This document shows, piece after piece, positions 33,733-43,366 of a DNA stretch of 64,000 nt; the first letter of the stretch is position 1; the number at the start of each line of letters is the position of its first letter. Made by a program: the position numbers and the translations under genes. The notes under the pieces are model-generated. The model was not told the origin of the DNA and searched no databases. It saw only the letters and a program-made list of their open reading frames with translations. The stretch covers positions 3,534,001 to 3,598,000 of the forward strand of contig NZ_CP133188.1 of the NCBI RefSeq assembly GCF_030913635.1, given 5' to 3'. This stretch comes from Sedimentibacter sp. MB35-C1 (lineage in GTDB: Bacteria; Bacillota; Clostridia; Tissierellales; Sedimentibacteraceae).

Positions 33733-35007
33733 TTACTGCACAGCCTTATCTATTTGAGAACTTTTAAATTCTCCGGTTGTGCCGTCAATTATCAAATTAT
33801 AATCAGTGTCCTTATAATTAACATTTATAATATATTCCAGCTCACCGTCAATATTTCTTGTTTTATAAATATCATTTATGTCTGCTTGTTTTTGAATAAG
33901 GGTAGTAATGTCACTTATCTCGATGAAGTCTAATTTTACGTTACCATCATTGTCAAAAATATGTAATTGAATAACTAGTCCATAGGAATCCAATTCCAAT
34001 TCCATATCTTGACGCTTATCCCATACGTCATCTTTTTTATTAATGTATGAATACTTGATGCTTGCCAGCTGCGGAATATTAAAATTGCTAACAGTTTTCT
34101 CATATAAATCACCTTGATAATTTAATCTTTTGATTATATCTTGAGCAATGGAATCAACTTCATCTTCCTTAAGTACATAAGTCGGAGTAACCCTACCGAC
34201 TAACCTTAAATAAACCTCGCTGCTTCTCTTATCATACTCTATTACATATTGAGGATCATTATTTATTGCTGAAGCGTTAATTTCTTCTTCAGCATCATAT
34301 GTTGCAAATAGTAGTCTGTAATCATTTAAATCATCCATATTATTATAAGTTAGCCTGCGTCCGGGCACGACTTTGGAAAAAATGTCTTTGACAAATTTTT
34401 CAGCTCTTCCTGTGTCAAAATCAGAAAAGTCACCACTATAATTCCTCAGCATGCTGTAATTCTCACCATTCAAAATTTCGTCAGCATTAAGTGAAAATTC
34501 TTCATAAATATTTATAATATTTTTATAGAATTGTCTGGAAGTATAGTCCTCCCTGTTCAGAGGCTCCATGATAATGTTAAATTCCTGAATTATTTCTTTA
34601 TTATAGTCATACAGATTATTTATGTATTCCTGCTCTGATGTATTAATAATACCGTCCTGGAAAATGTACTCTATATTATCGTTGTATCTGCCGTAAATAT
34701 CATAGTACTCATAACTTAAACTATATTTTCCAATCCTTGCAGCATTATTTTTTGATTTGACAAAATTATTTAACGTTTTCACATTTAACAGCAATTTATT
34801 TGGATTATATTCATTTGCAATTATAATGCTTGATAATTTTTCATCTAGGCCTTCAATTTCTTCTTCATAAGACTTGAAATCATAATACATTCTTTCTTTA
34901 AATTCCGAAGAAACCAATATATCTGGATTTAATTTCATATAAATTGATACGCCTAAAAATGCTGCTATAATCAATATGGTTTTTAATTTTGCATTATTTG
35001 TTTTCAT
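33733..35007 (-). CDS. Exported protein with C-terminal PepSY-like repeats
   Basis: A 424-residue protein. An N-terminal signal or membrane segment (about 8-24, LKTILIIAAFLGVSIYM) is followed by a helical region of about 190 residues. The C-terminal part (about 250-420) has repeats of the PepSY or YpeB type, ending in NYKDTDYNLIIDGTTGEF. Similar architecture occurs in YpeB-like spore germination proteins, but the match is weak. A truncated, frameshifted paralogue lies at 28654-29150. Confidence 0.6.
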   Translation of the reverse strand: MKTNNAKLKTILIIAAFLGVSIYMKLNPDILVSSEFKERMYYDFKSYEEEIEGLDEKLSSIIIANEYNPNKLLLNVKTLNNFVKSKNNAARIGKYSLSYEYYDIYGRYNDNIEYIFQDGIINTSEQEYINNLYDYNKEIIQEFNIIMEPLNREDYTSRQFYKNIINIYEEFSLNADEILNGENYSMLRNYSGDFSDFDTGRAEKFVKDIFSKVVPGRRLTYNNMDDLNDYRLLFATYDAEEEINASAINNDPQYVIEYDKRSSEVYLRLVGRVTPTYVLKEDEVDSIAQDIIKRLNYQGDLYEKTVSNFNIPQLASIKYSYINKKDDVWDKRQDMELELDSYGLVIQLHIFDNDGNVKLDFIEISDITTLIQKQADINDIYKTRNIDGELEYIINVNYKDTDYNLIIDGTTGEFKSSQIDKAVQ

Positions 35008-35092
35008 AAATGCTCCTGAATTTCATTATAATTTCAACTCTCTATTGGGCAATAACTTTATCTCAAATAATTATATTATTGCAATTCTGGTT

Positions 35093-35530
35093 TTAAATGT
35101 TTTTTTCCAGTATTTCTTTAATCTCAGGTGGTGCAAAATTTGTTATTTCTTTTAGCTCTTGTAAAGCCCACCATTTTATACCCTGTAAAGTATCTATTTC
35201 ATTTTTAGTCATATTTTTTATGCTAAATACTTGATTAGAATTTAAATTTAATAAATAGTATACTTCATGGCTATTAAACATTTCAATTTTACCTTTAATC
35301 AATACATCTTTTACTAATATAGGGTCACTATTTATTGTCACTTTCAGCCCAAGCTCCTCATATAACTCTCTTTCTAAAGCCATTTCATATGTTTCATCAT
35401 CTTTCAATCCACCACCAGGTGTAACCCATAAGACCTTATTACCTTTCACTTTAGGAAACTCAAATTTTTCTAGTAAAACTTCATTTTTTTCATTAAAAAT
35501 TACTGCTCGAGCACATTTTCTTACTTTCAA
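35093..35530 (-). CDS. NUDIX hydrolase
   Basis: A 145-residue protein with a perfect Nudix box: GGGLKDDETYEMALERELYE followed by ELGL, matching Gx5Ex7REUxEExGU. It hydrolyses nucleoside diphosphates linked to another group, using Mg. The C-terminal helix 'TNFAPPEIKEILEKN' is common in MutT-like clearing enzymes. Specific substrate unknown. Confidence 0.85.
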   Translation of the reverse strand: MKVRKCARAVIFNEKNEVLLEKFEFPKVKGNKVLWVTPGGGLKDDETYEMALERELYEELGLKVTINSDPILVKDVLIKGKIEMFNSHEVYYLLNLNSNQVFSIKNMTKNEIDTLQGIKWWALQELKEITNFAPPEIKEILEKNI

Positions 35531-36116
35531 TTAAGTTCCTCCATTTAATATCTATTGTCAATTAAAACCAACTTATAGGTTGTATCGCCTTGCATACCCT
35601 ATAACCTCTTTAGTTGCTTTTGCCATAAAAAACACCTCTCAGTTTTTATAGTCAAAAGGTGTCTATTAAGTCAATTATATTATTTAAATTTAGGTTTTAA
35701 ACTACAAATTGTAGCTTTAAAACAAGGTTTGACTAAATAAGTACTCGTTAAAACATCAAACATTGAAGCCTATGTTTAAATAGACGGTTTAAATCATAAA
35801 AAGTTCAATTTTAGGGTAAATTTTATAGGAATAACACCTTTTAGACACCGTTAATAATAGCATATGTATTTAAAAAATTGTCCGGAAAGAACCGTCCATA
35901 TTGGACAAATTCGCTTAATAACGAAATATAATTGAAACTCCTCAGTTTTCATATTATAAACATAATGTGCAGCTGTTTTGATTTATCCAAATTTCCGGTT
36001 ATGCTTATTCTTGAAAAGTACTATGTAAAAACAATTTTATCTGTTATACTATATAATCAGATTTGTGATATCTCCCTGTATTGCAATTATAATCATCATT
36101 CTTTCAATATTTTCAG
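35531..36116. other. Non-coding region with repeat copies
   Basis: No intact gene. It contains a degenerate copy of the EF-G terminator hairpin (about 35627-35660), one copy of the 26-bp dispersed repeat (35710-35735) and copy B of the 130-bp repeat (35754-35878). A 17-codon minus ORF near 35577-35627 (MAKATKEVIGYARRYNL) is too short to judge. Confidence 0.5.
35754..35878. repeat. 130-bp dispersed repeat, copy B
   Basis: Partner of 26798-26926, same orientation. It begins CATCAAACATTGAAGCC and ends near TATGTATTTAAAAAA. Confidence 0.7.
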
Positions 36117-36932
36117 CTACAAGATTTGCATGTAAATATAGTTCATTATTTTCATCATTGGATCTTTTTCTTCAACAAAGCCATCGCTGTCACTAACGCA
36201 ATCTTTAGTTTTTTTAAATTGGTCAAAACCCGCATTGCACGGCTTTTCATATTCACTTATGCAGCAAGTTAAATAAAAAATCAACTCTCTAAAAGAAGAG
36301 TTTATATTGCATAGCAATTCAAGGAGTGCTTCAATGTCCACGCAAGTATTAGGTACGATTGTATTATTGTTAGCTGATGGCGGTTTAATCTGCCACTGTT
36401 CAGAGTCTGAATATGGTGAATTATAAAATTGGTAATTGCCTTTTGGATCAAAAGTGTATCTGGCAAAATCGAAGCGTGCACCCACTTTACTGAATTCGCT
36501 CAGCAAATAATTGACATTGACGAGTCCGTTTGTAACGGTGGTATTCATTCCAATACCATTAAGGGCATCGACAAAGGCATTTTTTAATGTAAAAATATCA
36601 TGATTTAATGCCGCAGGATTTCCATCGCTTAATATTGCAAGAGCATTTATACCACTTTTGAGCAACAATTCAATACTATGCCAAGCATTAAATAGTGCCG
36701 GAAAAATTAGCGAATCCGCCTGATCAAAGCCATTGCGTGTATAAACGATCGAATAAAGAGTCAGAATGGCATTTGCTAAATATGCTTTCCCCATTTCAAA
36801 ATTGTCAAACACAGACTGCTTAGGGTTGCGTTTGTCATTTGAACCTTGCCCGTTATCAAAACGCCAATTTAAAAATGCATACTTGTGATTATTGTTGTAG
36901 TTAATTTCGCTTTCGCTAAAAAAAATCTTCAT
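36117..36932 (-). CDS. HEPN-like domain protein of unknown function
   Basis: About 271 residues from ATG 36932 (GGAGG upstream; a TTG frame opening at 36947 runs through that site). The central segment FPALFNAWHSIELLLKSGIN resembles the first helix pair of HEPN-fold proteins, in which an Arg/Asn...His plus an ELLLK helix recur. The RxxxxH ribonuclease motif is not obvious, so it may be non-catalytic. It lies downstream of the sigma/RecQ pair with a 423-bp gap and may belong with that accessory locus. Confidence 0.5.
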   Translation of the reverse strand: MKIFFSESEINYNNNHKYAFLNWRFDNGQGSNDKRNPKQSVFDNFEMGKAYLANAILTLYSIVYTRNGFDQADSLIFPALFNAWHSIELLLKSGINALAILSDGNPAALNHDIFTLKNAFVDALNGIGMNTTVTNGLVNVNYLLSEFSKVGARFDFARYTFDPKGNYQFYNSPYSDSEQWQIKPPSANNNTIVPNTCVDIEALLELLCNINSSFRELIFYLTCCISEYEKPCNAGFDQFKKTKDCVSDSDGFVEEKDPMMKIMNYIYMQIL

Positions 36933-37355
36933 AATGCCTCCTGACAAATACTACAATGAATTTTATCTCTTCTTCAATTAAAATTACAATCTTTCAATCC
37001 CTTAGCTATAACATGCAAGCCACTTAATTCACTAATACTTATTTTTAAGTTTAGTATTATTGCTATAATGTGATTATACAAATTATAAACATATTGCGCA
37101 ATTTGGATTTGCTGAATAGCTACCACATTTTAGCCTAGAAGGAAATTTTACCGACTTATTTGTTTAGTTTTATTTGGACAAGATATTTCATTATACTGTA
37201 TTATCCATATACGCTCTTATGAATATTAGCAATTCATGGATAAAGCATTCCTTCTTAATCAACTTCATCTGCTAATTGTGCTGCAACATATATTTCGGCA
37301 TTTGACAATTGATTAATTCAGTTTAAAGTAATTCCATTACTTGATAATGATCTTT
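36933..37355. other. Intergenic region with a short coding fossil
   Basis: No intact gene. On the minus strand 37320-37255 reads NQLSNAEIYVAAQLADEVD then a stop, without a start, suggesting the tail of a lost gene. Otherwise AT-rich without clear structure. Confidence 0.4.
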
Positions 37356-40300
37356 CTACTTTTTTGATAGTCTATCTTTTACTTCATTTGGAAGGATTCC
37401 CATAAAGTAATTCTCGATGTTATCCCAAAACCATTTTGTGTAATTGAGGATTTTTTCTTTTGCCGATGCTTCCGGTTGCTCTTTGGCAAACAAAAACTTT
37501 AACATTTCGACACTAATGTAATGTTTTTTCTGAATATCTAGTAATATATTATTTTGATAAGTATCCCCTTGTTTCACGGATTTTTCAAGTGGATAAACCG
37601 AGTTCATGCGTAAATAAATTTGCGGATTATTACCACCTATAACTTGATAACTTAACAGTTTTCGTGCCTCCCCAATACCTAAAGCGGCGATTTTTGCATC
37701 AATGTCATCACCATGCGCTCTAAAGTGGAATGTTGTAATCTTATCTAAACCCATCACATAATTATCACTTGGATTTAATGAATTAGTGATTGAACTCATT
37801 ATAAATCCAGAAAAAACATCACCATCTTTATGTACAATATATCGCAGATTATCGGCATTACTGTTTGTGCGTTCAGAAATGAACTTAATTTCTTTTATCT
37901 TCCCAAACTCAAAGGCTGAATTAATAACAGTCTGTGCAAAAGCTCTAGCTTCAAATTTATCAAAAATCTTCAATGTTCGCATAAAGTAATTTCCTAAGTC
38001 TTCAACAGTAAACTGACTACCTGCTATTTTTTGCTCATTTACAAAGCTTTCAAACGATTCTAAAATAATTCTGTACTGAGATAAAAGATTTTCAACGGAA
38101 ATATCATTACTAAGTGCAACCTCTACACCAGAAGTATATACAAATTTCTCAAATAAATTTTTATGTTGAAGCTTTTCACGTTCACCTTGATTAAATAGAG
38201 CAAATTTGAAGCTTGGAAACGACATATTTTTATAATACTTTTCCCAAATCCCACACAGATTCACTTCATAAACAGCAACGTAAGTCTTACTTTCGAGGTC
38301 AACTCGTTTAGAAAAATAATTCCCTAAACGTGATTTAGTAATTTGGGACCGCAGCTCTGGAGTTACAAAAATCAAATCGTTACCAAATAAGCTCCTTGGT
38401 CGGGCAACAAATGGAGAATATCCCAATTTATTTGGTGAGGCGAAATCTTTTTCAATCATCAATAATACCGTTTTAACTTTGTTTTCGAGAGAATCTTCAT
38501 CTCGATTATTTTGAACAAAAATATATTTAAAATCTTCTGGACTGATAATTAAGTTACGATTATTCCCTTTTTCTTTATATATAGACAAAACTTTACGCAT
38601 TACCTCAAGAATTTGTGTTTTTCTTATCGCTGACATACCATAAAGTTGCTTAACTTCATTCATATCACGGTTTAAAAAATCAATAATTCCAAATCCAAAA
38701 CCATTCTTGACTTTTGATCTATCACGTGCAGCACGCCCTATTTCCTGAATATAATCAACTACATTCCCTGTTGGGGCGTAGTGATACACATTTGTAATGT
38801 CTGGAATATCAATTCCCATCCCAAAAGCTTTGGTTGCAAGAACAAATTGAAGTTCCCCCGATTTATACTCTGATAAAACTTCATCTTTTTCTTCCTTCTG
38901 TAATGTACCATAATACTTACCAGTTTTTTTTGCAATTTCCGGCTCATTCTGTGCTAGGAAATTATAAAAATTTATTAATAATTTTACAGTTGGAAAGTAA
39001 AGCAATGACTTCTGCTTATTCTTTGTTGCCTTTTGTAAATGCTTCAATGCTAATACATTTTTTGTTTTTCTATAATCCCTACCCTCAGCATCAAAATCTT
39101 TTTCACTACTTCGAACATTCATCAGAATATCATCACGTCTTACATCCCCAAAATAAGAAATTGGACTAATCATATTTAAACTATTTCGTGTATCCAAATA
39201 CATATCCTCTCTACCACCATAAATAGCTGTTGCTGTAAATGTAACAATCGGGAATTTATGTTCTTTTCTCAGCTTTGCAAGATATATACCTAAATACCAG
39301 TAATCTGCTCTAAATGATTTTCCCCAAGTTGTAACAATATGTGCTTCATCGATAATTACTACGCCAATATTCCTATCCCCAATCAACATTTTAATATCAC
39401 TTCTAGCTTGTAATGTTTCTGGTGATAAATACAAAACATTAACTTCTTGATTTTGGACTCTCTCTAAAATATTCTCTTTTTCAAAAGGCGGAGTATTCCC
39501 ATTAATTGTTGCAGATGAGATCACCCCTTTACGACGCATATTATCAACTTGGTCATTCATCAATCCAATTAAGGGCGAAATCACTAAAGTAAGTGGCTTA
39601 TCATTTGTATACTTTTTAGATAAATATAATGCTGGAATTTGGAACATCACTGACTTGCCTGCCCCTGTAGATGCAGTAATATAGACATCTCTAAACGGTT
39701 CTCCATGCATTGCTTTTTCTGCTTGTGTTACAATATCATCGATGATTTGTGCCTGTGAAATATCTATAATTTCTTTCGAATGGCTTTCTATATTTCTATA
39801 AAATGGAATTTGTCTGAAACCTGTATACCCGTAAACATTTTTTAGAATTTTCGCATAGTCTTCTTCATTTTCAATAGTTTTTCGTCTTATGGACAGTGTT
39901 GTAAAAAACAAATTTATATCTGTTAACTGTTCTAAAATATTCAGACGTTCAAGGTATCTGTTTGGTAAATTTTTGATATCCCCTGACAGTATCATTACAA
40001 TATTAGATTCGTTTTTTTCATTAAGTATATTAAATTCTAAATCCAAGAAAGGAGTTTCATTATCAGATAGTTCTATTTGTTGTACGTTTTCTGTTGGATA
40101 ATCTTCCGAAATATTAACTTCTAATGGTACATCTTCATAAAATTTAAATATATTAATTTTTTCTTCAAGCTCAGGATATGTGACATAATAATTTCCGCTT
40201 TGTTTTGAGTAGTCTAATTGACCGTAGAATAAGGACACATTCTCAAGAATACTTTTTTGATCCAGTTCTAGCTCATTATCTTCTTGATAGTATAAATAAT

Positions 40301-40646
40301 TATAAATACTATCTACGTTCGATAATGTACCTCTATATGGAAACTGCTTATCATATAGATTGTTCTCTAGTATAACAATTGGCATCTTATTAATATTTGA
40401 CTGCTCTTTAAATAACTGATACTCCTCAATTGTCATCCATTTATAGTTAATGTCAAATTTACGATTTTCTATTATTTCATCTGTCACCTGTTCTCGGATT
40501 TCACTAAGGTCAACTTTGTCTATATAGTACATATCAAATGAAAAGTATTTATTTTCACGTGATAGATTAGACACATCAAAACCTTTTAGTATAATAATTG
40601 CATTACCTGTTTGTTTGATTATTTCCAATATCTTATTTTCAATCAT
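37356..40646 (-). CDS. RecQ-like superfamily 2 helicase (1096 aa)
   Basis: A long SF2 helicase. Residues 1-300 are an extra N-terminal domain of unknown type. The helicase core has motif I STGAGKS (326-332), motif II DEAH (433-436), motif III TATA (471-474), and motif VI QEIGRAARD (634-642), with the W-G-x-x-F-R-x-x-Y pattern after DEAH (HIVTTWGKSFRADYWYLG) that marks RecQ enzymes. Residues about 680-1096 are a further large region without the RecQ zinc-binding or HRDC signature seen in housekeeping RecQ. It overlaps the upstream sigma gene by eight bases (ATGATTGA), so the two are translationally coupled. Likely part of an accessory, possibly anti-phage, locus. Confidence 0.75.
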   Translation of the reverse strand: MIENKILEIIKQTGNAIIILKGFDVSNLSRENKYFSFDMYYIDKVDLSEIREQVTDEIIENRKFDINYKWMTIEEYQLFKEQSNINKMPIVILENNLYDKQFPYRGTLSNVDSIYNYLYYQEDNELELDQKSILENVSLFYGQLDYSKQSGNYYVTYPELEEKINIFKFYEDVPLEVNISEDYPTENVQQIELSDNETPFLDLEFNILNEKNESNIVMILSGDIKNLPNRYLERLNILEQLTDINLFFTTLSIRRKTIENEEDYAKILKNVYGYTGFRQIPFYRNIESHSKEIIDISQAQIIDDIVTQAEKAMHGEPFRDVYITASTGAGKSVMFQIPALYLSKKYTNDKPLTLVISPLIGLMNDQVDNMRRKGVISSATINGNTPPFEKENILERVQNQEVNVLYLSPETLQARSDIKMLIGDRNIGVVIIDEAHIVTTWGKSFRADYWYLGIYLAKLRKEHKFPIVTFTATAIYGGREDMYLDTRNSLNMISPISYFGDVRRDDILMNVRSSEKDFDAEGRDYRKTKNVLALKHLQKATKNKQKSLLYFPTVKLLINFYNFLAQNEPEIAKKTGKYYGTLQKEEKDEVLSEYKSGELQFVLATKAFGMGIDIPDITNVYHYAPTGNVVDYIQEIGRAARDRSKVKNGFGFGIIDFLNRDMNEVKQLYGMSAIRKTQILEVMRKVLSIYKEKGNNRNLIISPEDFKYIFVQNNRDEDSLENKVKTVLLMIEKDFASPNKLGYSPFVARPRSLFGNDLIFVTPELRSQITKSRLGNYFSKRVDLESKTYVAVYEVNLCGIWEKYYKNMSFPSFKFALFNQGEREKLQHKNLFEKFVYTSGVEVALSNDISVENLLSQYRIILESFESFVNEQKIAGSQFTVEDLGNYFMRTLKIFDKFEARAFAQTVINSAFEFGKIKEIKFISERTNSNADNLRYIVHKDGDVFSGFIMSSITNSLNPSDNYVMGLDKITTFHFRAHGDDIDAKIAALGIGEARKLLSYQVIGGNNPQIYLRMNSVYPLEKSVKQGDTYQNNILLDIQKKHYISVEMLKFLFAKEQPEASAKEKILNYTKWFWDNIENYFMGILPNEVKDRLSKK

Positions 40647-41853
40647 AATAAAAATCCTTTAGCCTTTCTGTATTTATAGACTTTTGTAGCTTTTTAATTG
40701 CTTTTGCTTCAATTTGCCTTATTCGTTCTCGCGTTAGATTTCCAGCTTGTCCTATTTCTTCCAGGGTATGTGTTCGATTGTCAGTCAATCCAAAACGTGA
40801 ATCTAAAATTTTTGCTTCTTTTGGTGTTAGTTTTTTTTTAAATAGTTCCTTTATTTCTTTCTTTAATGCAACTTCTTCAACATATTCTTCTGGCGATTGA
40901 TGCTTTGTATCAGGTATAAATTCACCCACACAACTTTGACCATCTTCCCCAACAGGCATATCCAAACTCGTCAAATTTGCTATATGCTCAAAATATTGTA
41001 GCTTTTTAACCTCATCCAAAGTAATATTAAGCAACTTTGCAATTTCATCACCGTTTGCAGCACGTTCGTCCTCATTCCAAAACTCATTTTGTACTTTAAT
41101 ATATTTGATGATTTTTTCTCGCATATGAACAGGAATTCTAATTGTTGTACTGCAATCAGCTATATTCCTAGTAATACTTTGTCTAATCCACCAGGTTGAA
41201 TATGTCGAAAATTGATTTCCCATATTTACATCAAATTTTTCAGCTGCCTTCATTAATCCCTGCATACCCACTTGAAACATATCATACACATCAAACGAAA
41301 CAGTTGAAACTTGTCGATAATTGGATACAATATCCCATACTAATTTTTGATTTGCATTAATTAAATTATCTAAAGCTTTTTGACGCTTTTCAAAATTTTC
41401 TTTATTAGACTGAAGAGCAATCAAATACTCAAAATTATGACTTTTATCTACTATATCCCTAAATTTTGATAATTCTTTATTAAATGTATCATCTTCTAAA
41501 ACAGAATCTAAATCATCAAAATGTAATTCATCTAGAAAATCAAAATCATTCCCATCACTTTTCTTTTCTGAATCTATTTTCTCTTTTTTATACCATTCTT
41601 TAAAACTTAATTCTCTGCCTTCTCCATTTTTTTCTATATATATAACCGTTTCATTGATTTTATCTTTAAACAATCCATTTGCATCTATTATCTTTATTTC
41701 TAACGAATCCAGTTCCTTATATACTGTTTCCTTTTCACTCTCTGATACTGGATATCTACTAAACAATTCCTCCACCTTGTCATTTTTTAAATTACTCCCA
41801 AACCGATAATTATCGTTTATGTATTCAATAATTTTAAACAAATTATTACTCAT
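40639..41853 (-). CDS. Primary-type sigma-70 factor coupled to a helicase
   Basis: A 404-residue RpoD-like factor. Residues 1-160 include a variable acidic segment rather than a clear region 1.1. Region 2 contains YDMFQVGMQGLMKAAEKFDV (core binding) and STYSTWWIRQSITRNIAD (promoter melting). Region 3 follows with IRIPVHMREKI, and region 4 ends with 'RTHTLEEIGQAGNLTRERIR' and QIEAKAIKKLQ. These are group 1/2 features, unusual for an accessory gene. GGAGGGG precedes the ATG. It is the first gene of a pair with the RecQ-like helicase and presumably redirects RNA polymerase, perhaps toward the locus itself. Confidence 0.85.
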   Translation of the reverse strand: MSNNLFKIIEYINDNYRFGSNLKNDKVEELFSRYPVSESEKETVYKELDSLEIKIIDANGLFKDKINETVIYIEKNGEGRELSFKEWYKKEKIDSEKKSDGNDFDFLDELHFDDLDSVLEDDTFNKELSKFRDIVDKSHNFEYLIALQSNKENFEKRQKALDNLINANQKLVWDIVSNYRQVSTVSFDVYDMFQVGMQGLMKAAEKFDVNMGNQFSTYSTWWIRQSITRNIADCSTTIRIPVHMREKIIKYIKVQNEFWNEDERAANGDEIAKLLNITLDEVKKLQYFEHIANLTSLDMPVGEDGQSCVGEFIPDTKHQSPEEYVEEVALKKEIKELFKKKLTPKEAKILDSRFGLTDNRTHTLEEIGQAGNLTRERIRQIEAKAIKKLQKSINTERLKDFYYD

Positions 41854-42040
41854 CTCATAGCCCCTCCATATATGTGCATCCCCATAAAGATTATCATTCG
41901 TTAGAGCAGTCAGATTTTATAGTTAAATTCTTTGTCCAATAAGATGATACCTATCAATTTCGTATTATTGCTATAACGTACATTTACTAACATCTGATTA
42001 TTCGCCTAATCAAAATTACTTATAGTTCATTTATGCTCTT

Positions 42041-42477
42041 CGAAAATTTTACAAATTATACTATATTATAACATTATTTCTAATTTTGCTCAAATGTATT
42101 TCAGTATATTTACTAGTATATTTAATAAAAAATAAGCACCTTAGTTTTATAATAAAATCAGCTGAATCAACACCAGATATTCTTTGAACTTTCTATAATT
42201 GCATTGGCTTTCTATCTTCCCTAAAAGATTTAATTATTTGATTAACCCTCTTATTCTAAATTGCTCCACCGACTCTTTTTTGTTATGAATAATCTGTACT
42301 TATTTAGGCATTTGTTCATCATGGTACTTTTTTATCATAATTAGAATTTATTTTTACTACAAAAAACACCTCTCGGTATTATAGCCGAGAGGTGTAAATT
42401 TTTAACTTTATTTTAAATTTTCAAACTTTTTTCAAAAGCTACCACAAAATCTGTAGCTTTAAAACAAAGTTTGACTA
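42041..42477. repeat. Left copy of a 430-bp direct repeat bracketing the island
   Basis: The sequence from GAAAATTTTACAAATTATAC through the hairpin at 42367-42394 recurs at 59281-59830 in the same orientation, with only scattered differences and one 160-bp length difference (about 42325). It includes a copy of the EF-G terminator and one copy of the 26-bp dispersed repeat at 42452-42477. No gene lies within it; the gap 41854-42710 holds nothing else that I recognise. Confidence 0.9.
42367..42394 (-). terminator. Duplicate of the EF-G terminator hairpin
   Basis: CACCTCTCGG / CCGAGAGGTG, 10-bp perfect stem with 8-base loop, T-run on the minus strand. Identical stem to that at 59762-59789. Could end transcription of the small membrane gene at 42711. 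Confidence 0.8.
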
Positions 42478-42710
42478 AATACAATAATATTGCTCAATAA
42501 ACAAAACTAATTAATTGAATTTTTATGAATACATTAATACGCTCTTCTTAATTGTTTTATATAGAACAGTTTTCTTGAGAAAACATATATCAAAACTAAA
42601 GAACAGATAAAATGAACTCGAAATAAAGTTCAACTAAAAAATTTTATAAATACTGTTTTTTCAATGTATAACGCAGATTTACACGTCACAATAAAAAGTT
42701 TTTCCTATTA

Positions 42711-43133
42711 CTAAATCATAATTCTTTCACGAAGCTTTAATAGAATATAGGATTCTATTAATAATGTTATAATAAATCCAATAAACATTATCCATAAATT
42801 AAACAAGCTACTTAGCATTCCTAGACCAATAAGAGCCATTGAGTTCAACCAAAATATTATAAAATACAGAACTGAACCAAGTATTGGATTTTCACTTTTA
42901 CGATAAGCCGTTCCTACAACTCCATATGTTGTATAATGCAATATAAAATTCCCTAATAAGAAATTAAATGCTATGGCAAGCCCAATTATATCTCCTGTAT
43001 AATTAAATTTAGCACTTAAAACTTTTATAAATGGAATAAATGGATTTGGCAAAACAAATGCCCTTATAGTATAACTAATTAGCTTAAATATATGATAAAG
43101 CGAAGATGAACGGTAATTTGAATTTCTACTCAT
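42711..43133 (-). CDS. Small polytopic membrane protein
   Basis: A 140-residue protein with about four membrane segments, starting at ATG 43133 behind GAGGT. No family recognised. It lies at the left end of the bracketed island, downstream of the DUF4062 gene with a 233-base gap. It could be a membrane effector for that locus, but nothing in its sequence shows this. Confidence 0.55.
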   Translation of the reverse strand: MSRNSNYRSSSLYHIFKLISYTIRAFVLPNPFIPFIKVLSAKFNYTGDIIGLAIAFNFLLGNFILHYTTYGVVGTAYRKSENPILGSVLYFIIFWLNSMALIGLGMLSSLFNLWIMFIGFIITLLIESYILLKLRERIMI

Positions 43134-43366
43134 ATATTTACCTCAATATTTTTTTATTCTTATATTTTATCTACTTCAAGCTTAAACGAAGCGACAATGT
43201 GTTTTAGCTACATAAATTCTCATTTATAATATTTGATTAACATGAAAAATAAGAAAATTGTTTTATTGAAAAATTAAAAGTCTTTCACTAATAATAATTA
43301 AGTGAAGTTCACTCCATCATAAACTTAATGGACAGCTCAGCATCAAGTACACGTAAATATAATTAT

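Noticed and set aside
35577-35627. 17-codon ORF MAKATKEVIGYARRYNL as a serine recombinase start
   Set aside because: Too short and lacking the catalytic serine context; cannot be supported.
36155-36175. Acidic EEKDP stretch near the end of the HEPN-like protein considered as a nuclease motif
   Set aside because: No PD-(D/E)xK fold context is visible.
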